Source: Alteromonas sp. M12
GTDB lineage: Bacteria > Pseudomonadota > Gammaproteobacteria > Enterobacterales > Alteromonadaceae
Direction of reading: 5' to 3'
NCBI RefSeq assembly: GCF_037478005.1
Contig: NZ_CP144164.1
Span: 62,001-126,000 of the forward strand
DNA length: 64,000 nt
Under the pieces are notes generated by a model. It was not told the DNA's origin, searched no databases, and saw only the letters and a list, made by a program, of their open reading frames with translations. Both the position numbers and the translations under genes were made by a program. Shown in pieces: positions 9,135 through 17,534 of this stretch (position 1 is its first letter; the number at the start of each line of letters is the position of its first letter).

Positions 9135-9620
9135 TGTGATAGGGGGCTTTAGCCCCTGAAATCCGTTTAAGTTCCACTGGCATAAATACCAGTCTACAGG
9201 TGTTGTGTCGCAGGGGCTCTAGTCCCTGAAATCCATTTAATTTCCACTGACATAAATGCCAGTCTACAGGTGTTGTGTAGCAGGGGTTCTAGCCCCTGAA
9301 ATCCATTTAATCTCCACTGGCATAAATACCAGACTACAGATGTTGTGTAGCAGGGGCTCTAGCCCCTGAAATCCATTTAATTTCCACTGGCATAAATACC
9401 AGACTACAGGTGTTGTGTAGCAGGGGCTTTAGCCCCTGAAATCCATTTAATTTCCACTGGCATAAATATCAGTCTACAGGTGTTGTGTAGCAGGGGCTCT
9501 AGTCCCTGAAATCCATTTAATTTCCACTGGCATAAATGCCAGTCTACAGGTATTGTGTAGCTGGGGCTCTAGTCCCTGAAATCCGTTTAATTTGCACTGG
9601 CATAAATACCAGTCTACAGG
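9135..9620. repeat. Tandem REP-pair (BIME-like) array, 7 units of 70 bp
   Basis: Seven units with an exact 70-bp period, the first palindromes starting at 9141, 9211, 9281, 9351, 9421, 9491 and 9561. Each unit holds two GTAG-headed palindromes facing each other. The forward one is GTAGCAGGGGCT-AGCCCC; the reverse one, read on the minus strand, is GTAGACTGG-(TATTTATG)-CCAGT. Both end in the GTAG tetranucleotide typical of REP elements mobilised by REP-associated tyrosine transposases (RAYT). The outer TGTAG/CTACA ends also pair, so a unit can fold as a three-way structure. It fills the whole gap between the VOC gene and the dioxygenase gene and supplies the latter's stop codon. Confidence 0.9.
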
Positions 9621-10501
9621 TCACCTACTGAAATCGGTTTTTCACCTTTGACCCATAATCGATGTGCCATACGTTGATATTTTTTATCATCGTAAACGGT
9701 GCCTGTATGCAATGTGCAGCGGTTGTCCCACATTAACACGTCGCCTTTCTGCCACTTGTGGGCATACACATACTTAGGTTGGGTAATGTATTCAACTAGC
9801 TCATCGACCAAAGCCATGGCTTCGTCATCTTCCATGCCTAGAATATGCTTTACCGTACCTGTACTAACCCACAATGCCTTACGGCCATCGGCGGGGTGGA
9901 CGCGGATCATTGGATGAATGACATCAGGGTTTTCGCGACGCAATTCATCGGTAATTTCATAGCTATTGAATTCACGATTTTGAATAAAATGCACCAATGA
10001 ATGATGAATTTTTAACGGATCTAATCGTGCTTTTTGCTCTTCTGGTAAATCTTCATAGGCAGCCACTTGGTCAGCTAACAGGGTGTCGCCCCCTTCATCA
10101 GGAACGGTAACCGCGTAGAGCATAGTGCACATTACCGGTTCTTCTTTGTAAGAATAATCAGTGTGCCAGCCTAAACCGTCGTTATGTGCGCCAATGGGTT
10201 CACCGTTTTCATCAAGCATATTAGAAATTTTAAAAATATGCGGATAGTTAGGTAAACAAAATTTGGTTTGGGTATGTAATTCTGGTTTACCAAATGCGTT
10301 GATGAACCGCATTAAGTCATCTGGTTCCATTGTTTGATTGCGTAATAAAATTGCGCCATGTTGATGAAACGCCGCGACTACTTTGGTCAAGGTTTCTTGG
10401 TCTGCTGATTGTAAGTCTACATCGACTATTTGCGCACCAAAGTCGCCCTTTAAATGCTCTATGGTTAATTCTTCTGACGTTTTAGCTAATGACTTATTCA
10501 T
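9614..10501 (-). CDS. TauD/TfdA family Fe(II)/2-oxoglutarate dioxygenase
   Basis: About 295 aa from the ATG at 10501; a GTG at 10513 would add 4 residues. The facial-triad ligands are visible as WHTD (about H113, D115) and the distal histidine in WDNRCTLHTG (about H265), with the 2-oxoglutarate-binding arginine in the C-terminal MAHRLW segment. The family hydroxylates a C-H bond next to a heteroatom, releasing sulfite, aldehyde or a similar product. It is the last gene of the operon starting with the MFS carrier, 17 bases after the M20 gene. The final TAG codon lies inside the GTAG head of the last REP element. Confidence 0.9.
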   Translation of the reverse strand: MNKSLAKTSEELTIEHLKGDFGAQIVDVDLQSADQETLTKVVAAFHQHGAILLRNQTMEPDDLMRFINAFGKPELHTQTKFCLPNYPHIFKISNMLDENGEPIGAHNDGLGWHTDYSYKEEPVMCTMLYAVTVPDEGGDTLLADQVAAYEDLPEEQKARLDPLKIHHSLVHFIQNREFNSYEITDELRRENPDVIHPMIRVHPADGRKALWVSTGTVKHILGMEDDEAMALVDELVEYITQPKYVYAHKWQKGDVLMWDNRCTLHTGTVYDDKKYQRMAHRLWVKGEKPISVGDL

Positions 10502-10518
10502 AATTTGGCTCACTCATT

Positions 10519-11844
10519 TTAAGATTCACGTTTGCCACACACCGACAAAGCAGTTAATGCATAAATTAATGCACTGTCTACTAAATCTTGTGGAGTGGCG
10601 CGCCATCTGGGCATACCGGAAGTTACGGCCGGAATCCGCTGCATATTAAATACATTGTGGTCACGCCACATGCTTGAATAAGCGGGATGGGCAAGTTCAA
10701 TTGGTTCATTTTTGGTTGCCTTAGTGGCGTCGCACAGCGACTTGACTAATGGCGCTACGGCTTGCGCATCTGCCTCGAAACCATTTCTAACAACCATTGG
10801 TTCTATGTCGTAATCATCAACATCTAAAGATGCCATTAGTTGCTTTAGTTGGTGGTATGGTTGCGCCGCTGTTTGTTGCGCAGTAAGGCCCACTTCGATA
10901 TACACTGAGCAAACATCTGTACCGGCACCAAAGGTCAATGGCGAACCGGCTTTAATAGAATCAATTTGTACTTTAGGGACAGACACTCCACCTGTAGTCA
11001 CATATTTATTTTCAGCTTCATATTGTTGTGACCAGCCATGTAAGGCATCAATCACAGCGCCTAATTTGTATATCGGATTTGGATGTTTGTTCGTTTCTAC
11101 AGGAGCTTCCAATATTGGTGTAAATACCCCCTCGCCGAACAACTGAATACGATACAACGCATAACCATTTCCTTGCCATGTAACGCCCCAGTCACAACCT
11201 TCAGCAGCGATGGCATAATCTGCTATTACGCCTCCATGATGAAATAGGTAGTGTGCACCTATATCTTTGCCCATATAGTCCACGCCCTGCCATTGTTCCA
11301 TTGGCTCAGGACCAATTTCTCCCGGGCAAGCCGTTAAATATAACTTACCCGCTAATTCGAAACCGGCTTGTTTTAATGCTTTAGCGGCAATTAAAAAACA
11401 ACTCATAGGGCCGCGATCATTACTAATAGGAAAGCCGTGAAATTTACCATCTTCCAACCAACACTTGTTCCATTCGGGATTATCTAAGGTTTTTTGTGAA
11501 AATTTATGTTGATTTATATGCGGGTCATCGCTGGGGCTTTCGGTATCAAGATGGGCGGTAAACAACAAATTTTTACCAACACCTTTACCGCCATATTCAC
11601 CGATGATGTTTTGGCGCTCTGGTGTCGCGCCACATTGACGGGCTTTGAAACCATTTGTTTGTAACCAGTCAAACACAAATTTACCCGATTCTGCTTCATA
11701 GCCAGATTGGCTAGGAATATTACCAAGGGTTAGCGCCAGTTCAGTTATTTCTTGGATGTCGATGGCGGCTTTAATTGCTGCAACATCTTCATCTGTAACA
11801 GAGTAATTTACTTGTGTATCAGATGGGTACAGTGGGCTGGTCAT
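10519..11844 (-). CDS. M20 family metallo-amidohydrolase/peptidase
   Basis: 441 aa from the ATG at 11844, which overlaps the preceding stop by 4 bases (ATGA) and has GGGAGG just upstream. The dinuclear zinc site shows as FTAHLDTESPSDD (H98, D100) and CPGEIGPE (general-base and bridging acid region). The family cleaves amide bonds of N-acyl or N-carbamoyl amino acids and small peptides. Here it follows a RutA/RutB-like pair, so a ring-opened amide or ureido acid is a plausible substrate (inference). The exact subfamily is not recognised. Confidence 0.88.
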   Translation of the reverse strand: MTSPLYPSDTQVNYSVTDEDVAAIKAAIDIQEITELALTLGNIPSQSGYEAESGKFVFDWLQTNGFKARQCGATPERQNIIGEYGGKGVGKNLLFTAHLDTESPSDDPHINQHKFSQKTLDNPEWNKCWLEDGKFHGFPISNDRGPMSCFLIAAKALKQAGFELAGKLYLTACPGEIGPEPMEQWQGVDYMGKDIGAHYLFHHGGVIADYAIAAEGCDWGVTWQGNGYALYRIQLFGEGVFTPILEAPVETNKHPNPIYKLGAVIDALHGWSQQYEAENKYVTTGGVSVPKVQIDSIKAGSPLTFGAGTDVCSVYIEVGLTAQQTAAQPYHQLKQLMASLDVDDYDIEPMVVRNGFEADAQAVAPLVKSLCDATKATKNEPIELAHPAYSSMWRDHNVFNMQRIPAVTSGMPRWRATPQDLVDSALIYALTALSVCGKRES

Positions 11845-12488
11845 GCTGCCTCCCAACGTTTAAGAATAGATTGGGTATCGCTTAGTAAAGCGAAGTTTAT
11901 CGCCATCGCTCGCAGGCTAGCGTCGTGCAACTCTGGTTCGTATGCGCCGCAACCATCAGTCACAACAATTGCATGGTAATCATGGTGAAAAGCATCTCGA
12001 ACGCTAGACTCAACACAACATTCAGTCGTAACGCCACAAAACACCAACGTATCTAACTGCTTTTGTGTTAACACCTCATCCAGTTGGGTATTAAAAAAAG
12101 CGCTATAACGTGTTTTATAAATTACCACATCACCGTCTTGAGGCTGAATACCATAAAAATCCATACCTGAGGTATCTGCACGGCAGATTGCGCTTTCTGC
12201 TTTAGCATCTCTGCCTTGTCTGGTCATCCATTCTTGCCAAGCAGGAGAGTCATCTTGTTCAGTGGTTTTTAAGCCAACAAAGATAACCGCGATACCCTTT
12301 GAACGAGCACTGGCAACTAGCTTTTGGATATTTTCAATAGCGGGTTGCAGCAAACTCATGTCCAGTCCAAACTGGCCTAAAAGGCCGTCTGGACTGGCGA
12401 AGTCGTTTTGCACATCGACGATGCACAACGCGGTTCGAGCAGGTGCTATCCAATCAGGCTGAAGCTCTGTTAAATCAGAATCAGCCAT
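11841..12488 (-). CDS. Isochorismatase-family cysteine hydrolase, RutB-like
   Basis: 215 aa. The catalytic triad is visible: D25 in CIVDVQNDF, K125 in YKTRYSAF, and C158 in VFCGVTTECCVESS. That pattern is shared by RutB, N-carbamoylsarcosine amidase and nicotinamidase. It starts 8 bases inside the RutA-like gene and overlaps the M20 gene by 4 bases, so translation is coupled. RutB in E. coli removes the carbamoyl group after RutA opens uracil; the pairing here suggests an analogous step on another ring. The substrate is not established. Confidence 0.9.
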   Translation of the reverse strand: MADSDLTELQPDWIAPARTALCIVDVQNDFASPDGLLGQFGLDMSLLQPAIENIQKLVASARSKGIAVIFVGLKTTEQDDSPAWQEWMTRQGRDAKAESAICRADTSGMDFYGIQPQDGDVVIYKTRYSAFFNTQLDEVLTQKQLDTLVFCGVTTECCVESSVRDAFHHDYHAIVVTDGCGAYEPELHDASLRAMAINFALLSDTQSILKRWEAA

Positions 12489-13536
12489 AATGGGCTCTTA
12501 CCGCGGGTAAAATATCTTTGCCAAATTTGTGCAGCCCTTTTTCGTAATCATCAAAAATCACCATGACACCGTCCATTTCAGTGTTATCAATCATTTCGAT
12601 AAGCTGCTTTTTCACTGACTCTACAGTGCCTACGATCTCGCGACTCATAAATGCACCTTGAGCACGAATTACCATGGCGTTATCTTTTAAAGCTGGGTCA
12701 ATTCCGTAAGAACGCATCATGCCTTCAATTGCGCCTAGATCTTTACCCTCGCGATAATAGTCAGCTTTGGCTTGAGCTTCTTCTTCAGTGTCCTCAATGA
12801 TAAGCGTTGCCATACAAAAACATTTCACTGGCGTATCAAGCTCATCGGCAATCTTGCGTGCCATACGAGTAATTTTTAAGGTTTCTTCATCGTCCTTTCC
12901 GCCCACGAAACATGCATCAGTATTTTTTACTGAAAAGCGCAAACCGCGTTCTGATTGGCCTGCACAAACCGTGAATGGTTTGTTTTGGGGTTTAGGCTGT
13001 GACACACAATCTTCAAACTTGAAGTATTTACCATCGTAATCCACATGATCTTCTTGCCAGAGTTTATGAACTAAGTCACTCCACTCTTGGGCATAAACAT
13101 AACGTTCGTCATGGTCGATATCATCACGCCACGCGCCCATTTGGTTAAGCTCATCTCTGAAAGAACCTGAAACAATATTTAAACCGGCACGGCCACCGGA
13201 AATCTGGTCGAGGGTGCTCATCATTTTGGCTACCGCTCCAGGATTCATCATTAAAGTATGCACAGTGGCAATAATTTTGGCGTGATTAGTCGCTTCCGCT
13301 AACCCAGCCATCATGGTGATTGATTCTAATGACGTTCCCCAATGCTCAGTTTTACCGCCATAACCACGCCACTTTGCCATCGACATAATGAAATCCATTT
13401 TGTAACTGTCAGCAATCACTGCGGCAGTTTTATTTTGCTGATATGAAGCATCGAGAGTGGGGGTGTTTTCTGAAACAATCCAACCGCCATTTGCGATCGG
13501 TAAAAACACGCCAAATTCTTTAGTGTTGGTCGTCAT
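12481..13536 (-). CDS. RutA-like LLM-class flavin-dependent monooxygenase
   Basis: 351 aa. It resembles RutA, pyrimidine oxygenase: FGVFLPIANGGWIVSENTP near the start, MAKWRGYGGKTEHW, the flavin-site segment SGGRAGLNIVSGSFRDE, and VCAGQSERGLRFS. RutA uses a flavin peroxide with FMNH2 to open uracil next to a ring nitrogen. An FMN reductase that could supply FMNH2 is encoded at 23772-24380. Other rut genes (rutC-G) are not here, and the downstream enzymes differ, so this is probably not uracil catabolism but a related ring cleavage (inference). It lies 22 bases after the MFS gene. Confidence 0.88.
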   Translation of the reverse strand: MTTNTKEFGVFLPIANGGWIVSENTPTLDASYQQNKTAAVIADSYKMDFIMSMAKWRGYGGKTEHWGTSLESITMMAGLAEATNHAKIIATVHTLMMNPGAVAKMMSTLDQISGGRAGLNIVSGSFRDELNQMGAWRDDIDHDERYVYAQEWSDLVHKLWQEDHVDYDGKYFKFEDCVSQPKPQNKPFTVCAGQSERGLRFSVKNTDACFVGGKDDEETLKITRMARKIADELDTPVKCFCMATLIIEDTEEEAQAKADYYREGKDLGAIEGMMRSYGIDPALKDNAMVIRAQGAFMSREIVGTVESVKKQLIEMIDNTEMDGVMVIFDDYEKGLHKFGKDILPAVRAHYG

Positions 13537-13558
13537 ATTATAAACTCCTGAATAACAA

Positions 13559-14860
13559 CTATTTGCTGGCTACTTTAGCGGCAAGCATATTATTAATTGA
13601 TGGGTCAGATGGGGGCGTTTCGGTTACTTTTTTCTGATTTAGTCTTGGCGGACGCATGAATGCAATGCCAACTAAAACCAGCATGGGCAATATACCAATC
13701 ATTACGAAAGGCGGTACAAAGGTACCTGATACATCGCGCATACGACCACTTATTATTGGTGCTGCAGATGCGATAGTTGCACCAATGTTCATTAATGAAA
13801 ATAGAGGTAAATAAGGTCCGGTTCCAAAGTATCTTACAAGTAAAACTGTGCAGGATAGGAAGGTAAGACCAAATCCAAAACCTATGGCAAAGGCGAAGAA
13901 ACCTAAGGTCACTAATGTTTGACCAAAACTTAAGGCAAACATTCCGCCGGCCAATAGAAGTAGTGCAACTTGAAGCATTACTTTTGGATCAAAAAACTCA
14001 CCGATAAAGCCGCCAACGACACGGGAAATAGCATTACAGAAAGCTTCTGCGGACAACAAAGTACTGGCTAAAGCGAAAGTGATTCCCACTTCAGTCATAT
14101 GTGCTACCGAGAAGCTGTTGACTGTAATTCCCACAAATAACACTGTGGAATACGCTACGAGTAGTAAAATGTATTGAGGGGTGCGAACCGCTTGTTTAAA
14201 TGTCCAAGTTTGTTCGGTTTCGTAAACCCGTTGTTTTTCGGTATCCACTTTTTCTTGTTTAGGAGGTGTTCTTAATCGATTGGCGTCCGTGAATAACAGC
14301 GATAGCAACATTAGCCCTACTGAGATTACAATTGCTGCCAGCATAACCAGCCAATGCAGCCGCCAGTTTCCTAGCACATTGGTTGCCATCCAAACAACAA
14401 TGGGTCCAACCACGCCACCTAGACCGCCTACGGTATAATAAAAACCGAAGGCCGTTGAACGTCTTTTGAAAAAGTGAGTGATGATATAAGTACCTGGTAC
14501 TGAACCTACAAAGGTATATCCAGTGCCAGTGAGAATGCATCCTAAAAAGTAAGTTATAGGTTCCGTTGTTAAAAACAAAACAACAAAACCAACCGCCAAT
14601 AGCAATACACCAATAATCAGCGTAGTGGCAACACCCCATCTTCTAATTGTCACTGTAGGTAAGTACCCACTTAGCCCGCAAGCCACACCCAGAAAAGTAA
14701 ATCCTAGGCCTGCTGTGGTCCAATCCCAACCTAACTCAGTGACCATTGCTGGTAGAATAACGCCCAGTGAAGTAAAGGTTGCGGCGGTGACGACAAAAAA
14801 GCTTAAACTGAAGGTGCATAAAACAAACCATGCTTGTTTGTCAGCGCTTAACTTACCCAT
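13559..14860 (-). CDS. MFS transporter, monocarboxylate/OFA-like
   Basis: About 433 aa with 12 predicted membrane segments. The ATG at 14860 has GAGG at a good distance; the frame extends only to a TTG at 14872. Segments such as AWFVLCTFSLSFFVVTAATF and FTFLGVACGLSGYLPT are typical of major facilitator carriers for organic anions. It probably carries the island's substrate or a product across the inner membrane, after outer-membrane uptake by the TonB receptor 63 bases upstream. First gene of the tight five-gene unit ending at 9614. Confidence 0.88.
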   Translation of the reverse strand: MGKLSADKQAWFVLCTFSLSFFVVTAATFTSLGVILPAMVTELGWDWTTAGLGFTFLGVACGLSGYLPTVTIRRWGVATTLIIGVLLLAVGFVVLFLTTEPITYFLGCILTGTGYTFVGSVPGTYIITHFFKRRSTAFGFYYTVGGLGGVVGPIVVWMATNVLGNWRLHWLVMLAAIVISVGLMLLSLLFTDANRLRTPPKQEKVDTEKQRVYETEQTWTFKQAVRTPQYILLLVAYSTVLFVGITVNSFSVAHMTEVGITFALASTLLSAEAFCNAISRVVGGFIGEFFDPKVMLQVALLLLAGGMFALSFGQTLVTLGFFAFAIGFGFGLTFLSCTVLLVRYFGTGPYLPLFSLMNIGATIASAAPIISGRMRDVSGTFVPPFVMIGILPMLVLVGIAFMRPPRLNQKKVTETPPSDPSINNMLAAKVASK

Positions 14861-14923
14861 AATGATCCTCAAAGTGTGCAGTGTGAATACAACAATTTTT
14901 CAGCTGCACACAGATATTTCTAT

Positions 14924-17383
14924 TTAAAAAGCGTAATTGACTGTTGCTCGCCATTCACGTCCCTTGCCTGGCAATACGGCCACGTCTCCGTATAAATCCT
15001 GTAGTGATGTAAAGTAGGTTTCGTCAAATACATTGTCTATATTCAACATCAACGACCAATCACCATAGTGAGCGAAGAACGAACCCTGCACAGTCAAATA
15101 GCTTGGATACTTAACAGAATTTTCTACCAAGCCGGAGGATTCTGATACGTATCTTACCCCCCAAGTTGAACCAATACTGTCAAAAACTCCTGCTTCACTG
15201 GCATAAGTCGCATAGATACTAGTGACTGCATCCGGTATGCGCGTATCTTCTAACTCTCCTAAGTAGTAGTCGCTACCCGTTGCTGCATACATGCTGCTAG
15301 CAAAGCTCAATGCTGCCACCGAGATGCCATAGTTATCGATATCGTTCAAGCCAATATCTCGCGGATTAACAATGTAATAACCGGCAAAGCCGTCAATGTA
15401 TTCGGTTTTTTGTTTGTTACTGGTAATGCTAAAACTTAAATTTTCACTGGCTAGAATACGCAGTTCCAATTCAGTACCTTCACTTCGAGTGCGGCTAACG
15501 GTGCTTCCCCCGACAGTGCTCAACTCGGTTCTTTCTTGTCGATAGCCAGAGATAGAGCCGGTGACAATGCCTTCGAATAATTCGAGTTTAACACCGCCTT
15601 CGAGCAATTCGCCGTCAGATAACCACTCGCCATTCGCAATCAAGTCCGGTGATACGTCACCTGCTTGACTAAACTCGATGGCTGAAGATTCTGCGTAGCT
15701 TATATAAGGTCGAATACCCGACTCTAGGTCTAATAACAACATCGCACTGAAGGTAAACTCACCGTCTGTATCTTCAGCGTAGATTTCTGTCGCGTAAGAA
15801 TAGGTAGGATCGCCATTCTCAGTAGACTCGACGTCGTAGTAATCGTAGCGACCACTTAATGACAAATTCCAAATATCCATTGCGGTTAAGTCGACCATCG
15901 CAAACGCAGAGTTATAGCTCCATTTTGATTGGGTATCTAAGTCCCAGAAAAAATCAGAGTTAAATGGGGAGCCAATAATGTCGTTTGGCATCGCACCTAC
16001 AGAAATATCTCTGCGGTTGATGGCAATTTGACCACCATTATAGGATTCTTTTCTACGCGCATCATAATAACGGCTGCTTACACCTACGTTATAGGAACCT
16101 TGAATTGCGTCACTACTGCTGCCAAAGGCACTGATATATGAAACACGAAGCTCCGCTGTTTTGGCTAAATAATCTGCGGGGAACCCATAACTAACAAAAC
16201 GTTGATTATCTAAGTAATCAGCAAATAGTTGCAGTTTTAGTTGGCTGTCATCGTCATAGGTCTTGATAAGATCGACAAATCCAGTAAAGGTTGATGTATC
16301 AGAAAAGTCGCTGTCACTTGTATACACATTGTGACGAGATAATTGTGTGGTGCCTACATTGCTATCTAAAGCTGCGACGTTCGCATCAGCATATAAATAA
16401 AAGTCTGGATAAGACGTCAATTTGGCAAAGTAGGTAGGATCTTGTGCAGATAGTTCCGCCCATTCCATTTGACCATTACCATTGGTATCCACTAAATCCG
16501 TATCACGGCCGGTAATATAAGTCCCATTATCAATTAATTCTTGGGTTACACGATTCCATCCAGGAGTTTGCACGTAGCCTTCGGCATTATATGCCATTAG
16601 GCCAGCAACTAATGTCCAGTTATTGCTTAACTCAAAGTCTGCAGTTACTTGCAGCATTTGATGCTCTGGCTCAATACCGTCGTAATAACTACCTGAATCT
16701 TCTATTTCAACATAGGTATAAATGCCGCCTTCTGCGTCACCCACATTAACAGGTACACCAAATTGGAAGCTTAAATTCTTTTTGTCGTATGAACCTAGGG
16801 TCAGTTGTACTTCACCAACCGTTTCTGGCAAGTAGCCTCCACTTTGACTTAATCTGGCTGTTTTCGGTTCAAGGTTAAGCAAGCCACCAATTTTACCTGG
16901 ACCAAAATTAGCCGTAGGAGGACCTCGAAGAATATCAACTCTGGATGTTGAGCCGATTGGAGTTTGATAAGTACCGCGGTTTTCAATGCGTTTAAAGCCA
17001 TGGAAATAGGTCTCTGCCAATGTTCCCCTCACATTTAAAGCACCCTCTACACCGTAGAAAGAAGCGGTAAATGTACCTGGAGCTACAGCAGTAAGATCAT
17101 CTACAGTAGTTACCCCAAATGCCTTCAATGTTTCATCACTGACGAATGTTGCCGAACGAGGCGTTTCGAGTAATGACTTTTCGAAGCCGAACAATAAGCC
17201 GCTGGGTTGATTCTCAAGAAAGCCCGCAATATCTCTTTTTGCGACTACTGATACCACCTCGATAGAGTCTAAATTTTCTTCATTTTGTGTTGTTAACTCT
17301 TGTGCCATTAACTCAGTGCTAGCGCCATGCATCGCAACTACAGCTAACGAAACTGATTTAAAGAGCTTATTCAATTTGAACAT
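14924..17383 (-). CDS. TonB-dependent outer-membrane receptor
   Basis: 819 aa. A signal peptide (residues 1-27, ending MAQ) is followed by a TonB-box-like IEVVSVVAKR, a plug domain (DDLTAVAPGTFTASFYGVEG; VDILRGPPTANFGPGKIGG) and a 22-strand barrel ending in the usual aromatic residue (YAF). The plug style is that of siderophore-type receptors, but the location just upstream of the catabolic operon points to uptake of the island's substrate. AAGGG precedes the ATG. The upstream region carries the motif at 17464-17484 that is partly shared with other island promoters. Confidence 0.9.
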   Translation of the reverse strand: MFKLNKLFKSVSLAVVAMHGASTELMAQELTTQNEENLDSIEVVSVVAKRDIAGFLENQPSGLLFGFEKSLLETPRSATFVSDETLKAFGVTTVDDLTAVAPGTFTASFYGVEGALNVRGTLAETYFHGFKRIENRGTYQTPIGSTSRVDILRGPPTANFGPGKIGGLLNLEPKTARLSQSGGYLPETVGEVQLTLGSYDKKNLSFQFGVPVNVGDAEGGIYTYVEIEDSGSYYDGIEPEHQMLQVTADFELSNNWTLVAGLMAYNAEGYVQTPGWNRVTQELIDNGTYITGRDTDLVDTNGNGQMEWAELSAQDPTYFAKLTSYPDFYLYADANVAALDSNVGTTQLSRHNVYTSDSDFSDTSTFTGFVDLIKTYDDDSQLKLQLFADYLDNQRFVSYGFPADYLAKTAELRVSYISAFGSSSDAIQGSYNVGVSSRYYDARRKESYNGGQIAINRRDISVGAMPNDIIGSPFNSDFFWDLDTQSKWSYNSAFAMVDLTAMDIWNLSLSGRYDYYDVESTENGDPTYSYATEIYAEDTDGEFTFSAMLLLDLESGIRPYISYAESSAIEFSQAGDVSPDLIANGEWLSDGELLEGGVKLELFEGIVTGSISGYRQERTELSTVGGSTVSRTRSEGTELELRILASENLSFSITSNKQKTEYIDGFAGYYIVNPRDIGLNDIDNYGISVAALSFASSMYAATGSDYYLGELEDTRIPDAVTSIYATYASEAGVFDSIGSTWGVRYVSESSGLVENSVKYPSYLTVQGSFFAHYGDWSLMLNIDNVFDETYFTSLQDLYGDVAVLPGKGREWRATVNYAF

Positions 17384-17463
17384 AGTGTGAACCCTTCTGT
17401 TTTTATTTTCGTTTTTGCTGCTGGGTATTACACTAACAACTTACGTGTCATCACTTTTGTAGT

Positions 17464-17484
17464 TATCCGTCTAAGTACTTGACT
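17464..17484. promoter_or_regulatory. Candidate regulator site upstream of the TonB receptor
   Basis: TATCCGTC (17464-17471) followed by TACTTGACT (17476-17484). TATCCGTC recurs at 23557-23564 before the Rieske/FMN reductase genes, TATCCGT recurs on the minus strand at 19935-19941 before the regulator gene, and TACTTGACT recurs at 21285-21293 before the formamidase gene. This could be the binding site of the AraC-type regulator; found by eye only. Confidence 0.35.
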
Positions 17485-17534
17485 ATTTGTGTAACTCGAC
17501 GCTTTATCCTTTTAACGTTGGTAAATTTATCAAC

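Noticed and set aside
9135..9620. Possible CRISPR array
   Set aside because: The period is exact, but the whole unit is repeated, with no variable spacers. Each unit is a pair of palindromes, and no cas gene is present. The same applies to 27250-28015.
12481..13536. Calling the pair at 11841-13536 rutA and rutB of uracil degradation
   Set aside because: Similarity is clear, but rutC-G are absent and the neighbours are unlike a rut operon, so only RutA-like and RutB-like are supported.
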